From: Parafrankia elaeagni
Lineage (GTDB): Bacteria; Actinomycetota; Actinomycetes; Frankiales; Frankiaceae
Direction: 5' to 3'
DNA length: 64,000 nt
Assembly (NCBI RefSeq): GCF_000374165.1
Contig: NZ_KB893739.1
Coordinates: forward strand, 124,001 to 188,000
This document shows positions 55,765 to 64,000 of the stretch, piece by piece. Made by a program: the position numbers and the translations under genes. The first letter of the stretch is position 1, and every line of letters begins with the position of its first letter. The notes under the pieces were generated by a model. It was not told where the DNA came from. It worked only from the letters and a program-made list of their open reading frames with translations, and searched no databases.

Positions 55765-56718
55765 ATGCGTTATCGCCCCCTGGGATCTTCGGGTCTGATG
55801 GTCTCCGTCGTCGGGCTCGGCTGCAACAACTTCGGCTCGCGGGTGGACCTGGCCGGTACCCGCTCCGTCGTCGACGCCGCCCTGGACGCCGGCATCAACT
55901 TCTTCGACACCGCCGACACCTACGGGAACAAGGGCGGCTCGGAGACCCTGCTGGGGCATGTGCTGCGCGGCCGCCGCGACGAGGTCGTCCTCGCCACCAA
56001 GGTGGGTAACGACATGGGCGGCATGTACGGCCAGGACTTCAACGCGCGCGCCTCGCGCCGCTACATCCGCAAGGCCGTCGAGGGGTCGCTCAGCCGCCTG
56101 CAGACCGACTACCTCGATCTCTACCAGCTACACAACCTCGACGCGTTCACCCCGATCGAGGAGACGCTGGAGGCGCTCGGCGAGCTCGTCCAGGAGGGCA
56201 AGGTCCGCTACGTCGGCTCGTGCAACCTCGACGCCTGGCAGGTGTCGGACGCCGAGTGGACCGCCCGCGCGTCCGGGACGACCCGCTTCATCTCGGCCCA
56301 GAACCACTACAACCTGCTCACCCGGGACGTCGAGGCCGAGCTCGTCCCCGCCACGCTCAAGTACGGCATCGGGGTGATCCCGTACTTCCCGCTGGCCAAC
56401 GGTGTCCTGAGCGGCAAGTACCAGCGCGACGAGGTCCCCCCGCCCGGCACGCGGCTCGCCGGACGGCAGGACGAGCTCACCGACGAGCTGTTCGACCGGA
56501 TCGAGACGCTCGAGACCTTCGCCCGGGAGCGGGACCGCTCACTGCTCGACGTCGCGATCGGCGGGCTCGCCGCCCAGCCCGCGGTGGCCTCGGTGATCGC
56601 CGGCGCGACGAGCGCGGCGCAGGTGCGGGCGAACGCGGCCGCCGGTCAGTGGCAGCCGCGCCCGGACGACCTCAGCGTCCTCGACAAGATCGCCCCCACC
56701 CGCCGCCCGCTCGCCTGA
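55765..56718 (+). CDS. aldo/keto reductase
   Basis: A 317-residue NADPH-dependent oxidoreductase of the AKR fold. Catalytic residues are placed as expected: Asp and Tyr in FFDTADTYGNKGGSE, Lys in VVLATKVGNDM, and His in LDLYQLHNLDAFTPIEE. The NADPH pocket has IPYFPLANGVLSGKY and AVASVIAGATSAAQVRAN. The substrate is unknown; sequences of this type often act on sugars or ketones. It has its own transcription start after the terminator and converges with the DUF1269 gene, overlapping it by 47 bases. Confidence 0.9.
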   Translation: MRYRPLGSSGLMVSVVGLGCNNFGSRVDLAGTRSVVDAALDAGINFFDTADTYGNKGGSETLLGHVLRGRRDEVVLATKVGNDMGGMYGQDFNARASRRYIRKAVEGSLSRLQTDYLDLYQLHNLDAFTPIEETLEALGELVQEGKVRYVGSCNLDAWQVSDAEWTARASGTTRFISAQNHYNLLTRDVEAELVPATLKYGIGVIPYFPLANGVLSGKYQRDEVPPPGTRLAGRQDELTDELFDRIETLETFARERDRSLLDVAIGGLAAQPAVASVIAGATSAAQVRANAAAGQWQPRPDDLSVLDKIAPTRRPLA

Positions 56719-57316
56719 CTCCCGCGGCGGTCTGGCTCCCGGGGTCCCGGGGTCCCGGGGTCCCGGCTCGACGCTCGGCCTCGGTCCGGCGCTCGGCTTC
56801 GGGTCCGCGCTCGGTCCGGAGTTCCTGGCCGCGCAGCGCGCGGATCAGCGCCTCCTCACGGTCCCGGGGCATCGAGGTTCTGATCACCATCGGCTGGTAG
56901 TGCCGCAGGGCTTCGACGACACCCGGCTGTGACCCGCTGACCAGGACGAAGACGGCGGCACGACCGGGCTGCAGACATCCAGCGACGCGCCGCACCATGG
57001 CGGTGTCCATCGTCTCGCCCGCGACCAGGCGGCCGGTGACGGCGCCGCCCGCCGCGCCGACCAGCAGGCCCGCCACCGGCGCCAGGAAGGCGGCGCCGAC
57101 CGCGGCGCCACAGACCGCTCCGCTGACGGCCGCGGGTCTCAACCGGCTGGCCGGATGCCGCACCCGGACCCGGCCCGCCTCGTCGCGCCAGGCGACGGCC
57201 TCGTCCGCGAGCTCGATCATGCCCGCCCGCGACAGCCTGCGGCCCAGCTGCCGGACCCGCTCCGCCTGGTTCCTGCTGCCGAACCCGAGCACGACAAGTT
57301 CTGCCACGTCCCCCAT
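56672..57316 (-). CDS. DUF1269-type membrane protein
   Basis: A 214-residue protein. It starts MGDVAELVVLGFGSRNQAER, typical of DUF1269. A glycine/alanine-rich hydrophobic hairpin at about 73-100 (GAAVGAAFLAPVAGLLVGAA) is followed by a ferredoxin-like segment and HYQPMVIRTSMPRDREEALI. The last 50 residues are low-complexity and cross an 8-bp tandem repeat (56737-56765) that would shift the frame if it slipped. Function unknown. Confidence 0.75.
   Translation of the reverse strand: MGDVAELVVLGFGSRNQAERVRQLGRRLSRAGMIELADEAVAWRDEAGRVRVRHPASRLRPAAVSGAVCGAAVGAAFLAPVAGLLVGAAGGAVTGRLVAGETMDTAMVRRVAGCLQPGRAAVFVLVSGSQPGVVEALRHYQPMVIRTSMPRDREEALIRALRGQELRTERGPEAERRTEAERRAGTPGPRDPGSQTAAGVRRAGGGWGRSCRGR
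56737..56765. repeat. 8-bp tandem repeat in the DUF1269 tail
   Basis: CCCGGGGT is repeated three times and followed by CCCGG. Eight is not a multiple of three, so gain or loss of a unit would change the reading frame of the C-terminal tail encoded on the minus strand. It lies just beyond the end of the convergent aldo/keto reductase gene. Confidence 0.8.
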
Positions 57317-57445
57317 CGCATCGCAGACAGCTGACCGCTGGCAAACCGACAGGCCACACCGACCGACAGGCCACACCGACAGGCCAGGCCGGCAGGCCAG
57401 GCCGAACGGCCACGCGCCCCGCGGGCCCCTCGGTACAGTGGCCGC

Positions 57446-57967
57446 ATGATCACCGTCCGGCTCGTCCAGGGTGACATCACCGACCAGGAGGTGGACGCCG
57501 TCGTCAACGCCGCGAACTCGTCGCTGCTCAGCGGGGGCGGGGTCGACGGCGCGATCCACGCCGCCGGTGGTCCGGAGATCCTCGCGGCCTGCCGCGAACT
57601 GCGCGCCACCACGCTCCCCGGTGGCCTGCCGACCGGCGAGGCGGTCGCCACCACGGCCGGGCGCCTGCGGGCCCGCCACGTGATCCACGTCGTCGGTCCG
57701 GTGTACACCACCGGGGAGGGCCGGTCCGGGCTGCTCCGCTCGTGCTACACGCGGGCCCTCGCGGTGGCGGACGAGCTGGGTGCCCGAAGCCTCGCCCTGC
57801 CCGCGGTCAGCGCCGGCGTCTACGGCTGGCCGGCCCGCGACGCCGCCGACCTCGCGCTCGACGCCGTCCTGACCACCACCACCGCCGTCACGGAGGCCAG
57901 GTTCGTCCTGTTCGACCGGCGCATGCTGGACGTCTTCACCGAGGCCCTGGTGGCCAGGCGACGGTGA
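57446..57967 (+). CDS. macrodomain protein (O-acetyl-ADP-ribose deacetylase type)
   Basis: A 173-residue single macrodomain. ITVRLVQGDITDQEVDAVVN opens the ADP-ribose pocket, NAANSSLLSGGGVDGAIHAA gives the catalytic loop, and LALPAVSAGVYGWP closes it, all as in YmdB/MacroD-like enzymes. These remove ADP-ribose from proteins or hydrolyse O-acetyl-ADP-ribose. The ATG is closely preceded by short CCACACCGACAGG-type repeats (57350-57410). It overlaps the next convergent gene by 32 bases. Confidence 0.9.
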   Translation: MITVRLVQGDITDQEVDAVVNAANSSLLSGGGVDGAIHAAGGPEILAACRELRATTLPGGLPTGEAVATTAGRLRARHVIHVVGPVYTTGEGRSGLLRSCYTRALAVADELGARSLALPAVSAGVYGWPARDAADLALDAVLTTTTAVTEARFVLFDRRMLDVFTEALVARRR

Positions 57968-58754
57968 GCTCCCCCAGCCGCCACCGGCGCGGGCCGTCGA
58001 GGACGGGCCAACCCTCCCGCCGCAGCAGCGCGGCGGCGGCGATCCAGCGCTGGCGCGGTCCGAACGTCCCCCGCGGTGCCGCTCGCTCCCAGGCCAGGTC
58101 GAACGCGGCGAGCAGCGCGTGGACGTCCTCACCGGGCACGTTGCGGGCGATCAGCGCCTTGGGCAGCCGCGGCGCCAGGTCGGAGGGGCGGAGCAGGCTC
58201 GGCAGGTGCGCCGAGAACGTCAGGGTCGCCGGGACCCCGCCCGCCCCGAGGGCGAACCAGCAGGCCCGGCGGCCGATCTCGTCGCAGGTGCCCTCGACCA
58301 GCATCCCGCCGGTCGACAGCCGTCCCGCCATGGCCGCCCAGGCCGATCCCACAGCCCGCTCGTCGTACTGACGCAGCACGTTCATCGCCCGGATCACGAC
58401 CGGGCGGTGCCCGGCCAGCTCGAACCCGCCGAGGGCGAACAGCAGCCCGGGCGGGCGGGCGGCAGCCTGCGCGACGACGACCCGTTCGGGGGCGAGCTCG
58501 AGGCCGACGACCCGCACGTCGGGCCGCACCGGGCGCAGCCGTTCGTACATCTCGACCGTGGTGACCGGTGATGCCCCGAAGCCGACGTCCACGACCAGCG
58601 GGTCGGCGGCGCGGCGCAGCGGCGACCAGGCTGCGGCGGCCAGCCACCGGTCGACCCGCCGCAGCCGGTTGGGTGCCGTGGTGCCCCTGGTGGGCACCCC
58701 CAGCGCCCGCGCCCGGCCGGCGGCAAGGCGGGGTCGACGCCGCGCCACTGTCAC
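57936..58754 (-). CDS. class I SAM-dependent methyltransferase
   Basis: A 272-residue protein with SAM motif I VVDVGFGASPVTTVEMYERL near residue 52, an acidic loop VRVVGLELAPERVVVAQ and the motif IVRAMNVLRQYDE type region (VIRAMNVLRQYDE). The C-terminal half has RLSTGGMLVEGTCDEIGRRA. It is of the kind found next to mshA in Streptomyces. GTG 58754 or GTG 58748 can start it, both with GGAG-like sequence upstream. The substrate is unknown. It is divergent from mshA. Confidence 0.78.
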   Translation of the reverse strand: MTVARRRPRLAAGRARALGVPTRGTTAPNRLRRVDRWLAAAAWSPLRRAADPLVVDVGFGASPVTTVEMYERLRPVRPDVRVVGLELAPERVVVAQAAARPPGLLFALGGFELAGHRPVVIRAMNVLRQYDERAVGSAWAAMAGRLSTGGMLVEGTCDEIGRRACWFALGAGGVPATLTFSAHLPSLLRPSDLAPRLPKALIARNVPGEDVHALLAAFDLAWERAAPRGTFGPRQRWIAAAALLRREGWPVLDGPRRWRLGELTVAWPPGPR

Positions 58755-58968
58755 TCCGCTCACACCCTCCGCAAAACACCGGCCGCGAATCCCCTGGTCA
58801 CGCAGGGTCGGTCGGAATGGCACCCACTCGGCGCGGGCACAAACAGCTGGTGTCGAGTGTGCCGGGCGGGCATAGGACGGACACCGCCCGACGTTGTCGA
58901 CGTTGGCGACGACTGTCACGTCCGGTTCATATTGGTCTGTCGCGTCGGTCCCGTTCTGGAGGTGGTTG

Positions 58969-60348
58969 GTGCACCTGGTCGATGGCATGCCGCCGGCCCG
59001 TGGTGAGGGCGTCCGGCCGAGGAGGCCGTCGCGGGTGGCGATGCTCTCGATGCACACGTCACCGCTGGAACAGCCGGGAACCGGTGATGCGGGCGGAATG
59101 AACGTCTACATCATCGAACTCGCGCGCCAGCTCGCCGCTCTCGGTACCGAGGTCGAGGTGTTCACCCGTGCCGTGAGCAGCCGTCTCCCACCCACCGCGG
59201 AGATCGTTCCTGGTGTGACGGTACGCCACGTCCCGGCCGGCCCGTACGAGGACATCGGCCGCGCCGAGCTCCCCGCCTGGCTGTGCGCGTTCACGGCGGA
59301 CGTCCTGCGCACCGAGGCCGGGTACGAGGCCGGCTGGTTCGACGTCGTCCACTCGCACTACTGGCTTTCCGGGCAGGTCGGCCGTTCGGTGGCCCGGCGG
59401 TGGGGCGTCCCGCTGGTGCACACCTCGCACACCCTGGCGAAGGTCAAGAACGCCTCGCTCGCGGACGGCGACCGCCCGGAACCCGACCTGCGGCTTCGCG
59501 GCGAGCAGGCGGTGATCGACAGCGCCAGCCGCCTCATCGCCTCGACGCAGACCGAGCGCCGGCACCTGACCGATCTCTACGGCGCCGCGCCGAGCCAGGT
59601 GGACGTCGTCGCCCCCGGCGTCGACCTGGACGTCTTCCGCCCCGACGGGCCCCGGCCGCCCGGCGGAGACGACAGGGGCTCGTCGGACGGCGGGCCCGAC
59701 CGCGAGCCGGACGGTGGAGCGCGGGCCGCCCGCGCGCGGCTGGGTTTCGACCCCGACACCCAGATCCTGCTGTTCGTCGGGCGGATCCAGCCGCTGAAGG
59801 CACCGGACGTCCTGCTCGCCGCCGCGGCCGACCTCGTCCGCCGCGACCCGCGCCGCCGCGGGCGGCTCGCGGTCGTCGTCGTGGGCGGGCCCAGCGGCTC
59901 CGGCCTCGAACGCCCCGACTCCCTGGTCAAGCTCGCCGCGGAACTCGGCATCGCCGACATCGTCCACTTCCAGCCCCCGGTCCCGCAGGAGCAGCTCGCC
60001 GACTGGTACCGGGCGGCCACCGCGGTCGTCGTGCCCAGCCACAGCGAGAGCTTCGGCCTGGTCGCGGTGGAGGCTCAGGCTTGCGGCACCCCGGTTGTCG
60101 CCGCCGCTGTCGGCGGGCTGTGCACCGCCGTCGAGCACGGGACGTCCGGTGTCCTCGTCCACGGCTGGAACCCGGCGGACTACGCCGACGCGCTGGAACG
60201 CATCCTCACCGAGGAGCGGTGGCGGCGGCACCTGTCAGCCGGTGCCCGGGCACGGGCCGCCGGTTTCGGTTGGAGCGCCACCGCCCGGGGCGTCCTCGCG
60301 AGCTACCAGGCGGCGGCCACGGCTGTGCCGAGGGCGCTGGCCGGCTAA
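58969..60348 (+). CDS. mshA: D-inositol-3-phosphate glycosyltransferase MshA
   Basis: The first enzyme of mycothiol synthesis, joining GlcNAc from UDP-GlcNAc to inositol-3-phosphate. It is a 459-residue GT-B protein. The acceptor site is [19 protein letters not shown] near 30, [14 protein letters not shown] and [15 protein letters not shown] follow, and the nucleotide-sugar site is [20 protein letters not shown] Gly/Asp-rich insert of about 25 residues occurs near 230. GTG 58969 has GGAGG 6 bases upstream. Mycothiol is the main actinobacterial thiol, consistent with the other thiol-redox genes here. Confidence 0.95.
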   Translation: MHLVDGMPPARGEGVRPRRPSRVAMLSMHTSPLEQPGTGDAGGMNVYIIELARQLAALGTEVEVFTRAVSSRLPPTAEIVPGVTVRHVPAGPYEDIGRAELPAWLCAFTADVLRTEAGYEAGWFDVVHSHYWLSGQVGRSVARRWGVPLVHTSHTLAKVKNASLADGDRPEPDLRLRGEQAVIDSASRLIASTQTERRHLTDLYGAAPSQVDVVAPGVDLDVFRPDGPRPPGGDDRGSSDGGPDREPDGGARAARARLGFDPDTQILLFVGRIQPLKAPDVLLAAAADLVRRDPRRRGRLAVVVVGGPSGSGLERPDSLVKLAAELGIADIVHFQPPVPQEQLADWYRAATAVVVPSHSESFGLVAVEAQACGTPVVAAAVGGLCTAVEHGTSGVLVHGWNPADYADALERILTEERWRRHLSAGARARAAGFGWSATARGVLASYQAAATAVPRALAG

Positions 60349-60434
60349 CGTCAGCGATGGGGCCGCCGGCCCCACCGCCCGCTGCCCGCCACCCGCCGGC
60401 TTGACCCGCACCGCATCCGGGGAGATCCCTGCCC

Positions 60435-60929
60435 ATGACGGCACCCATAGACGTTTCCGAACGTACCCGGCTCGACGACGTGATCAGGGCCGCGCTGGAC
60501 GATCTCGGCGTGTCCTACGAGCACGCCGACACCGGTGCCTTCCTGGTGGCCCTGGAGGGCGAGCACAAGCTGCGCACCATGACCTGGCTGGTGGTGCAGG
60601 ACCACACCCTGCTCGTGGAGGCGTTCTTCATGCGGGCCCCGGCGGAGAACGCCGCCGGCACCTACGGCTTCCTGCTGGGCCGCAACGCGCGCACCTACGG
60701 AGTGCACTTCTCCATCGACCGGGTGGGCGACATCTTCCTGACCGGGCAGGTCCCGCTCACGGCGGTCAGCGCCGAGGAGATCGACCGGCTGCTGGGCTGC
60801 GTCGGCTCGTACGCCGACGACAACTTCGACCCGGCCATCGCGCTCGGCTTCGCCGGCGCCATCGAGCGTGAGCGGGCGTGGCGGGCCAAGCTCGCCGCCG
60901 ACGCGGGCAGCGCCGCCCGCCCCACCTGA
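60435..60929 (+). CDS. YbjN domain-containing protein
   Basis: A 164-residue protein with the YbjN (type III chaperone-like) fold. The central strands KLRTMTWLVVQDHTLLVEAF and RNARTYGVHFSIDRVGDIFL and the acidic helix AVSAEEIDRLLGCVGSYADDN are recognisable. It follows mshA after 86 bases, and the same pair is found in Streptomyces, so it may be in a mycothiol-linked operon. YbjN proteins are stress-related but their molecular role is unknown. Confidence 0.8.
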   Translation: MTAPIDVSERTRLDDVIRAALDDLGVSYEHADTGAFLVALEGEHKLRTMTWLVVQDHTLLVEAFFMRAPAENAAGTYGFLLGRNARTYGVHFSIDRVGDIFLTGQVPLTAVSAEEIDRLLGCVGSYADDNFDPAIALGFAGAIERERAWRAKLAADAGSAARPT

Positions 60930-60942
60930 GTCCGGGCCGCGC

Positions 60943-61527
60943 TCAGCCCTTGACCCGCTGCAGGCGGGCCGACAGGTGCGACTGCAGCGGCCTGCCGCCG
61001 GCCTCCATGTCGATCGCGTAGGCCAGGTCACCACCCTCGACCAGGCCGTACAGCCGTACCGACCGGGTGACCTCCCGAGCGGTGGCCGTCCTGATCAGGA
61101 CGTTCGAGTCAAGGTCGATCCGGGTGCCGGCGACCGTTCCGACATAGAGCTCGGCGATGCCGAACGGGTGCGCCAGCGTCACCTCGACGACCGGGCGGCG
61201 ATCGGCGCCGCCGTCCGGTCCGGGATCGCCGGACGGCGGCTGCACCCGCCAGAACCCGGTCTCGGTGGCGAGCGGGCTGCCCGGCTCGCGCCCGTCCCGC
61301 GGCTCGTCGGCCCACCAGGTGTGCGACACGTAGCCCAGCGCCGGACGCCCGTCGGCGGCGAAGGTGATCTCCTGCCCGTAGCGGAACGACTCCAGGCCCT
61401 CGTAGCCTCCGACGCCCTCGCCACGCCAGGTGCCGACCAGGAAAGCCAGCGGCAGCAGGCTCGCGTGCAGGTCGGGCGGGGGCGCCGCCGCAACCGTGCC
61501 CGTGTCGCCGCTCCGGTCCGTTCCCAT
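60943..61527 (-). CDS. nitrobindin-like heme protein (peroxynitrite isomerase family)
   Basis: A 194-residue beta-barrel of the FABP/DUF1794 family. The signature GTWRGEGVGGYEG is at about 33-45, and the C-terminal LQSHLSARLQRVKG supplies the candidate heme-ligating His. The barrel strands EITFAADGRPALGYVSHTWW and VEVTLAHPFGIAELYVGTV are intact. Mycobacterial relatives isomerise peroxynitrite to nitrate. ATG 61527 is chosen because the barrel begins shortly after it. A tiny membrane gene lies 26 bases upstream. Confidence 0.83.
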   Translation of the reverse strand: MGTDRSGDTGTVAAAPPPDLHASLLPLAFLVGTWRGEGVGGYEGLESFRYGQEITFAADGRPALGYVSHTWWADEPRDGREPGSPLATETGFWRVQPPSGDPGPDGGADRRPVVEVTLAHPFGIAELYVGTVAGTRIDLDSNVLIRTATAREVTRSVRLYGLVEGGDLAYAIDMEAGGRPLQSHLSARLQRVKG

Positions 61528-61553
61528 CGGTGCTCCGCTCCTCGCCCGCCGGC

Positions 61554-61655
61554 TCAGCGCCGGCCCCCGTACAACTTGTAGACCGCGTAGCCGGAGAACC
61601 AGGCGATGAGCATCGCCATTGCCACCAGCAGGCCGCTCATGAAGTAGTGCAGCAC
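61554..61655 (-). CDS. 33-residue single-pass membrane peptide
   Basis: A short frame encoding LLVAMAMLIAWFSGYAVYKL followed by YGGRR, one membrane helix with a positive end. GTG 61655 gives 33 residues and ATG 61640 gives 28. It lies 26 bases before the nitrobindin-like gene on the same strand. No Shine-Dalgarno is clear. The pattern of a hydrophobic helix with Tyr/Arg at the end is protein-like, but expression is unproven. Confidence 0.5.
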   Translation of the reverse strand: MLHYFMSGLLVAMAMLIAWFSGYAVYKLYGGRR

Positions 61656-61779
61656 GGAGCACAGCCTAGGACGACCACGGCCGCGTTCTGCCGCCACCGT
61701 CCCGGAAGTGCCCGGCCGGGCAGGTCCGTCGCGGGTGGGCCCGGCCGCACGACGCGCGTGGGACGGGCACACTGGGCGC

Positions 61780-62142
61780 GTGACACGATCGCTTGTCGTC
61801 AAGGTGACCGCCGGCTCCGACGCCCCGGAGCGCTGCTCCCAGGCCTTCACCGTGGCCTCCATCGCCGTGGCCTCGGGGGTGGACGTCTCCCTGTGGCTCA
61901 CCGGCGAATCCGCCTGGTTCGCTCTCCCCGGCCGGGCCGCCGAGTTCACGCTGCCGGAGTCGGCCCCGCTCACCGACCTGCTCGACGCCGTCCTGGCCGG
62001 CGGCCGGGTCACGCTCTGCACGCAGTGCGCCGCGCGGCGCTCGATCGGCCCGGACGACGTGATCGAGGGCGTGCGCATCGCCGGTGCGGCGGTGTTCGTC
62101 AGCGAGGCACTAGCCGACGGCGCCCAGGCACTCGTGTACTGA
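61780..62142 (+). CDS. DsrE family protein
   Basis: A 120-residue protein of the DsrE/DsrF sulfur-relay fold. It has the initial VVKVTAGSDAPERCSQAFTV strand-loop, VDVSLWLTGESAWFALPG and the C-terminal VTLCTQCAARRSIGPDDVIE. Cysteines in CTQC are candidates for carrying sulfur. GTG 61780 is the first plausible start. It is encoded near mshA in other actinobacteria. The sulfur acceptor is unknown. Confidence 0.78.
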   Translation: MTRSLVVKVTAGSDAPERCSQAFTVASIAVASGVDVSLWLTGESAWFALPGRAAEFTLPESAPLTDLLDAVLAGGRVTLCTQCAARRSIGPDDVIEGVRIAGAAVFVSEALADGAQALVY

Positions 62143-62162
62143 CATCAGCCGGACACCACACT

Positions 62163-62201
62163 TCACCCGGACATCACTCCGGTCACCCGGACATCACTCC
62201 G
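62163..62201. repeat. 19-bp direct repeat, two copies
   Basis: CACCCGGACATCACTCCGG occurs twice, at about 62164-62182 and 62183-62201, in the gap after the DsrE gene. A shorter related copy precedes it (CAGCCGGACACCAC). Its role is unknown. Confidence 0.75.
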
Positions 62202-62307
62202 GGTTGCACACACCCGACGCACATGCGCGAAGCGCGGGACGTCCTGCTGCACGTACACAGCGGACCACTGACAGCACACGACCTGGCACGTTCTCCCGGC
62301 CATCGGG

Positions 62308-62574
62308 ATGCGCTTTCATGATCGCATGATGCCGGAGTCCGAGATGCTCTTCGCCGTGGTGCAGTTCGAGGGAGCGGGCCGGCGCACGGTCCGCCGGGTG
62401 GTCGCACCGTTTCCGGACCGCAGCGCCGCGGCGACCTACGCCACCGACAACGACCTGCGGCACTTCACCGTGGGCCCGATGGCCTTCGCTGTCCCCACCA
62501 GCATTCCGTTCGACGTGGCGGCCGGCGCCGCCCCCGCCGGCGACCTGCCCGCCCCCCGGGAGGCACCGCGGTAG
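62308..62574 (+). CDS. hypothetical protein of 88 residues
   Basis: The frame encodes SEMLFAVVQFEGAGRRTVRR, then VVAPFPDRSAAATYATDND and VGPMAFAVPTSIPFDVAAG, a composition typical of real proteins, with a Pro/Ala tail. ATG 62308 is used; ATG 62326 or 62329 are alternatives. No family was recognised. It converges with the squalene-hopene cyclase gene 19 bases away. Confidence 0.6.
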   Translation: MRFHDRMMPESEMLFAVVQFEGAGRRTVRRVVAPFPDRSAAATYATDNDLRHFTVGPMAFAVPTSIPFDVAAGAAPAGDLPAPREAPR

Positions 62575-62592
62575 ATCCGGGCCCTGGGGCCC

Positions 62593-64000
62593 CTACCGGC
62601 TCGTGCGCAGGTAACGGCCGAGGGCGAGAACCGGCCAGAGCAGCCGGTAGCCGTTGTAGTTGAGGTAGAAGTCCCCCGGGAAGCCGGTGCCGGTGAACTC
62701 GTCCTCGTCCCAGCTGCCGTCCGGCCGCTGCCGGTCGGAGAGCCAGCCGGCCGCCCGGCCGAGTGCCGCGGAGATCTCGGCACCCGGTTCCGCCGCGAGG
62801 AGCCCGAGCATCGCCCACGCCGTCTGCGAGGCGGTGGACGTCCCCCGGCCGACCCACTCCGGATCACCATAGGACAGCAGGTCCTCGCCCCAGCCGCCGT
62901 CGGGGTTCTGGTGGGACAGCAGCCATCGCGCCCCCCGGCGCACGGCCGGGTGGGCCGGGGCCACACCGGCGGCGACCAGCGCGGGCAGCACCGCACCGGT
63001 GCCGTAAAGGTGGTTCACCCCCCAGCGGCCGAACCACGACCCACCCGCTTCCTGGTGATCCAGCAGCCAGGCCACCCCACGCTGGGTCCGGGGGTCGTCG
63101 GCGAGGCCCAGGTCGGCGAGGGCCTCGACGATGTGCGCGGTCACATCCGCCGACGGCGGATCGGTCAGCGCGCCGAAGTCACCGAACGGGATCTGGTAGA
63201 CGAGCGTGCCGGTGTTGTCCGAGTCGTAGGCCCCCCAGCCCCCGTCGCCGGACTGCAGACCGAACAGCCAGGCCACGGTGCGGTCGGCGGCGGCCTCGAC
63301 CCGCTCCGGCTCGGGATGGCTCACCCGGCGCAGGGCGAGGAGCACCTCGGCCGTGTCGTCGGTGTCCGGGTAGGTGTCGTTCTCGAACTCGAACGCCCAG
63401 CCGCCCGCGGGCAGATCCGGGTGGTTGACCCGCCAGTCGCCGCGCCGCTCCCGGATCTCCTGGCCGAGCAGCCAGTCGACCGAGCGGAGCAGGGCCGGGT
63501 CGTCCGCCCCGATCCCCGCCACGGCGCCCGCCTCCGCGAGCGCGTTCACGGCCAGCGCCGTGTCCCAGACCGGGGACTGCGAGGCCTCGACCATCCGCGC
63601 GCCGTCGGGCAGGGTGACCGTGTAGGCCTCCAGCGCGTCGAGCGCGGCCGCCAGCACCGGGTGTGTCAGGTCATAGCCGAGCAGCCGCAGCGCGATGATC
63701 GAGTACACGGCCGGCGGCTGGATTCCCCCGAAGCAGCCGTCCGCCTCCTGGCGCTCGATGATCCAGCGTTCGGCTGTCCGCAACGCGTGCCGGCGCAGCG
63801 GGCCGATCGGCCGGTGGTGGTAGCGGTGCAGCCCGGCGTCGACCCAGCGGAAGACGTCCTTCCAGCCGATTCTCCCGATCCGCGCCCGGGTCGGCGTGGT
63901 GGATGACGGGGTGGAGGACGCGGTGGAGGACGCGGTGGAGGACGCGGTGGACGGCGTCGGAACGGTCCCCGGCCGGTCGGGCGCGGCCTCCTCGAGGTAG
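62593..64000 (-). CDS. shc: squalene-hopene cyclase, C-terminal part (5' end beyond the window)
   Basis: The C-terminal 468 residues of a terpene cyclase that folds squalene into hopene. The catalytic acid motif DTDDTAE (DxDDTA) is near the middle, and QW repeats such as QSGDGGWGAYD, QNPDGGWGED and DGSWDEDE are present. GGWAFEFENDTYPDTDD and FYLNYNGYRLLWPVLALGRY match family ends. Near the right edge a TASSTASSTASS segment from a 12-bp repeat sits before GWKDVFRWVDAGLHRYHH. The frame is open to base 63999, so the start is off the window. Hopanoids are abundant in Frankia. Confidence 0.93.
   Translation of the reverse strand, partial: YLEEAAPDRPGTVPTPSTASSTASSTASSTPSSTTPTRARIGRIGWKDVFRWVDAGLHRYHHRPIGPLRRHALRTAERWIIERQEADGCFGGIQPPAVYSIIALRLLGYDLTHPVLAAALDALEAYTVTLPDGARMVEASQSPVWDTALAVNALAEAGAVAGIGADDPALLRSVDWLLGQEIRERRGDWRVNHPDLPAGGWAFEFENDTYPDTDDTAEVLLALRRVSHPEPERVEAAADRTVAWLFGLQSGDGGWGAYDSDNTGTLVYQIPFGDFGALTDPPSADVTAHIVEALADLGLADDPRTQRGVAWLLDHQEAGGSWFGRWGVNHLYGTGAVLPALVAAGVAPAHPAVRRGARWLLSHQNPDGGWGEDLLSYGDPEWVGRGTSTASQTAWAMLGLLAAEPGAEISAALGRAAGWLSDRQRPDGSWDEDEFTGTGFPGDFYLNYNGYRLLWPVLALGRYLRTSR
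63910..63951 (-). repeat. 12-bp tandem repeat inside shc
   Basis: Three copies of GGTGGAGGACGC (plus strand) plus part of a fourth encode the TASS repeats of the cyclase. They lie in a linker before the catalytic repeats. The unit keeps the frame. Confidence 0.88.

Overview
The window is very GC-rich actinobacterial DNA, read as a Frankia-type organism (Frankiaceae). The evidence is the frequent GTG and TTG starts, many GTGA/ATGA start-stop overlaps, a mycothiol gene (mshA), a Rex-heme operon beside a BldN-type sigma factor, a Nur-type regulator, a 32-residue bS22-type ribosomal protein and a squalene-hopene cyclase. Hopanoids are abundant in Frankia. The genus is an inference from gene content; no rRNA gene is present. 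Most of the window is conserved chromosomal core with order recalling Streptomyces. No phage, CRISPR array, tRNA or intact transposase was seen.

Layout. 1-1661: left-edge fragment and an XRE regulator with an odd C-terminus. 1700-8565: menaquinone genes of the futalosine type (mqnA, mqnE, and UbiX-, UbiA- and UbiD-family genes) interleaved with small membrane proteins. 8906-9325: small membrane protein. 9398-14301: System II cytochrome c maturation (resA, ccdA, resB, ccsB). 14592-17550: hemL, a histidine phosphatase and an rRNA methyltransferase. 18223-25593: copper chaperone, rex-hemA-hemC-hemD-hemB with a predicted Rex operator, and a glutaredoxin-like gene. 26049-28007: BldN-type sigma factor and a HAD phosphatase. 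28385-28857: an unexplained diverged inverted duplication. 29182-33947: acyltransferase, epimerase, SAM hydroxide adenosyltransferase, bS22 and proC. 34049-38258: surface acyltransferase, methyltransferase and sugar-phosphate isomerase.

38389-44030 is a phosphate block: ppx, regX3, senX3, a divergent phoU and gpmA. 44460-47619 holds nur, ygfZ and an XRE-TPR regulator. 48040-52515 is a sugar-type ABC importer operon. 52872-57316 holds a DUF349 protein, an XRE regulator with an HBHA-like protein, an aldo/keto reductase and a DUF1269 protein. 57446-62574 holds a macrodomain protein, a methyltransferase, mshA, YbjN, a nitrobindin-like protein, DsrE and small genes. The 3' part of a squalene-hopene cyclase runs off the right edge.

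The genes connect around respiration and redox: menaquinone, cytochrome c maturation and heme are built here, and heme synthesis sits behind a redox-sensing repressor. A second theme is many tandem minisatellites, most a multiple of 3 bp inside disordered protein segments. The least explained item is the 473-bp inverted structure at 28385-28857, where two diverged copies of a short coding 3' end point outwards and share nearly identical outer arms.
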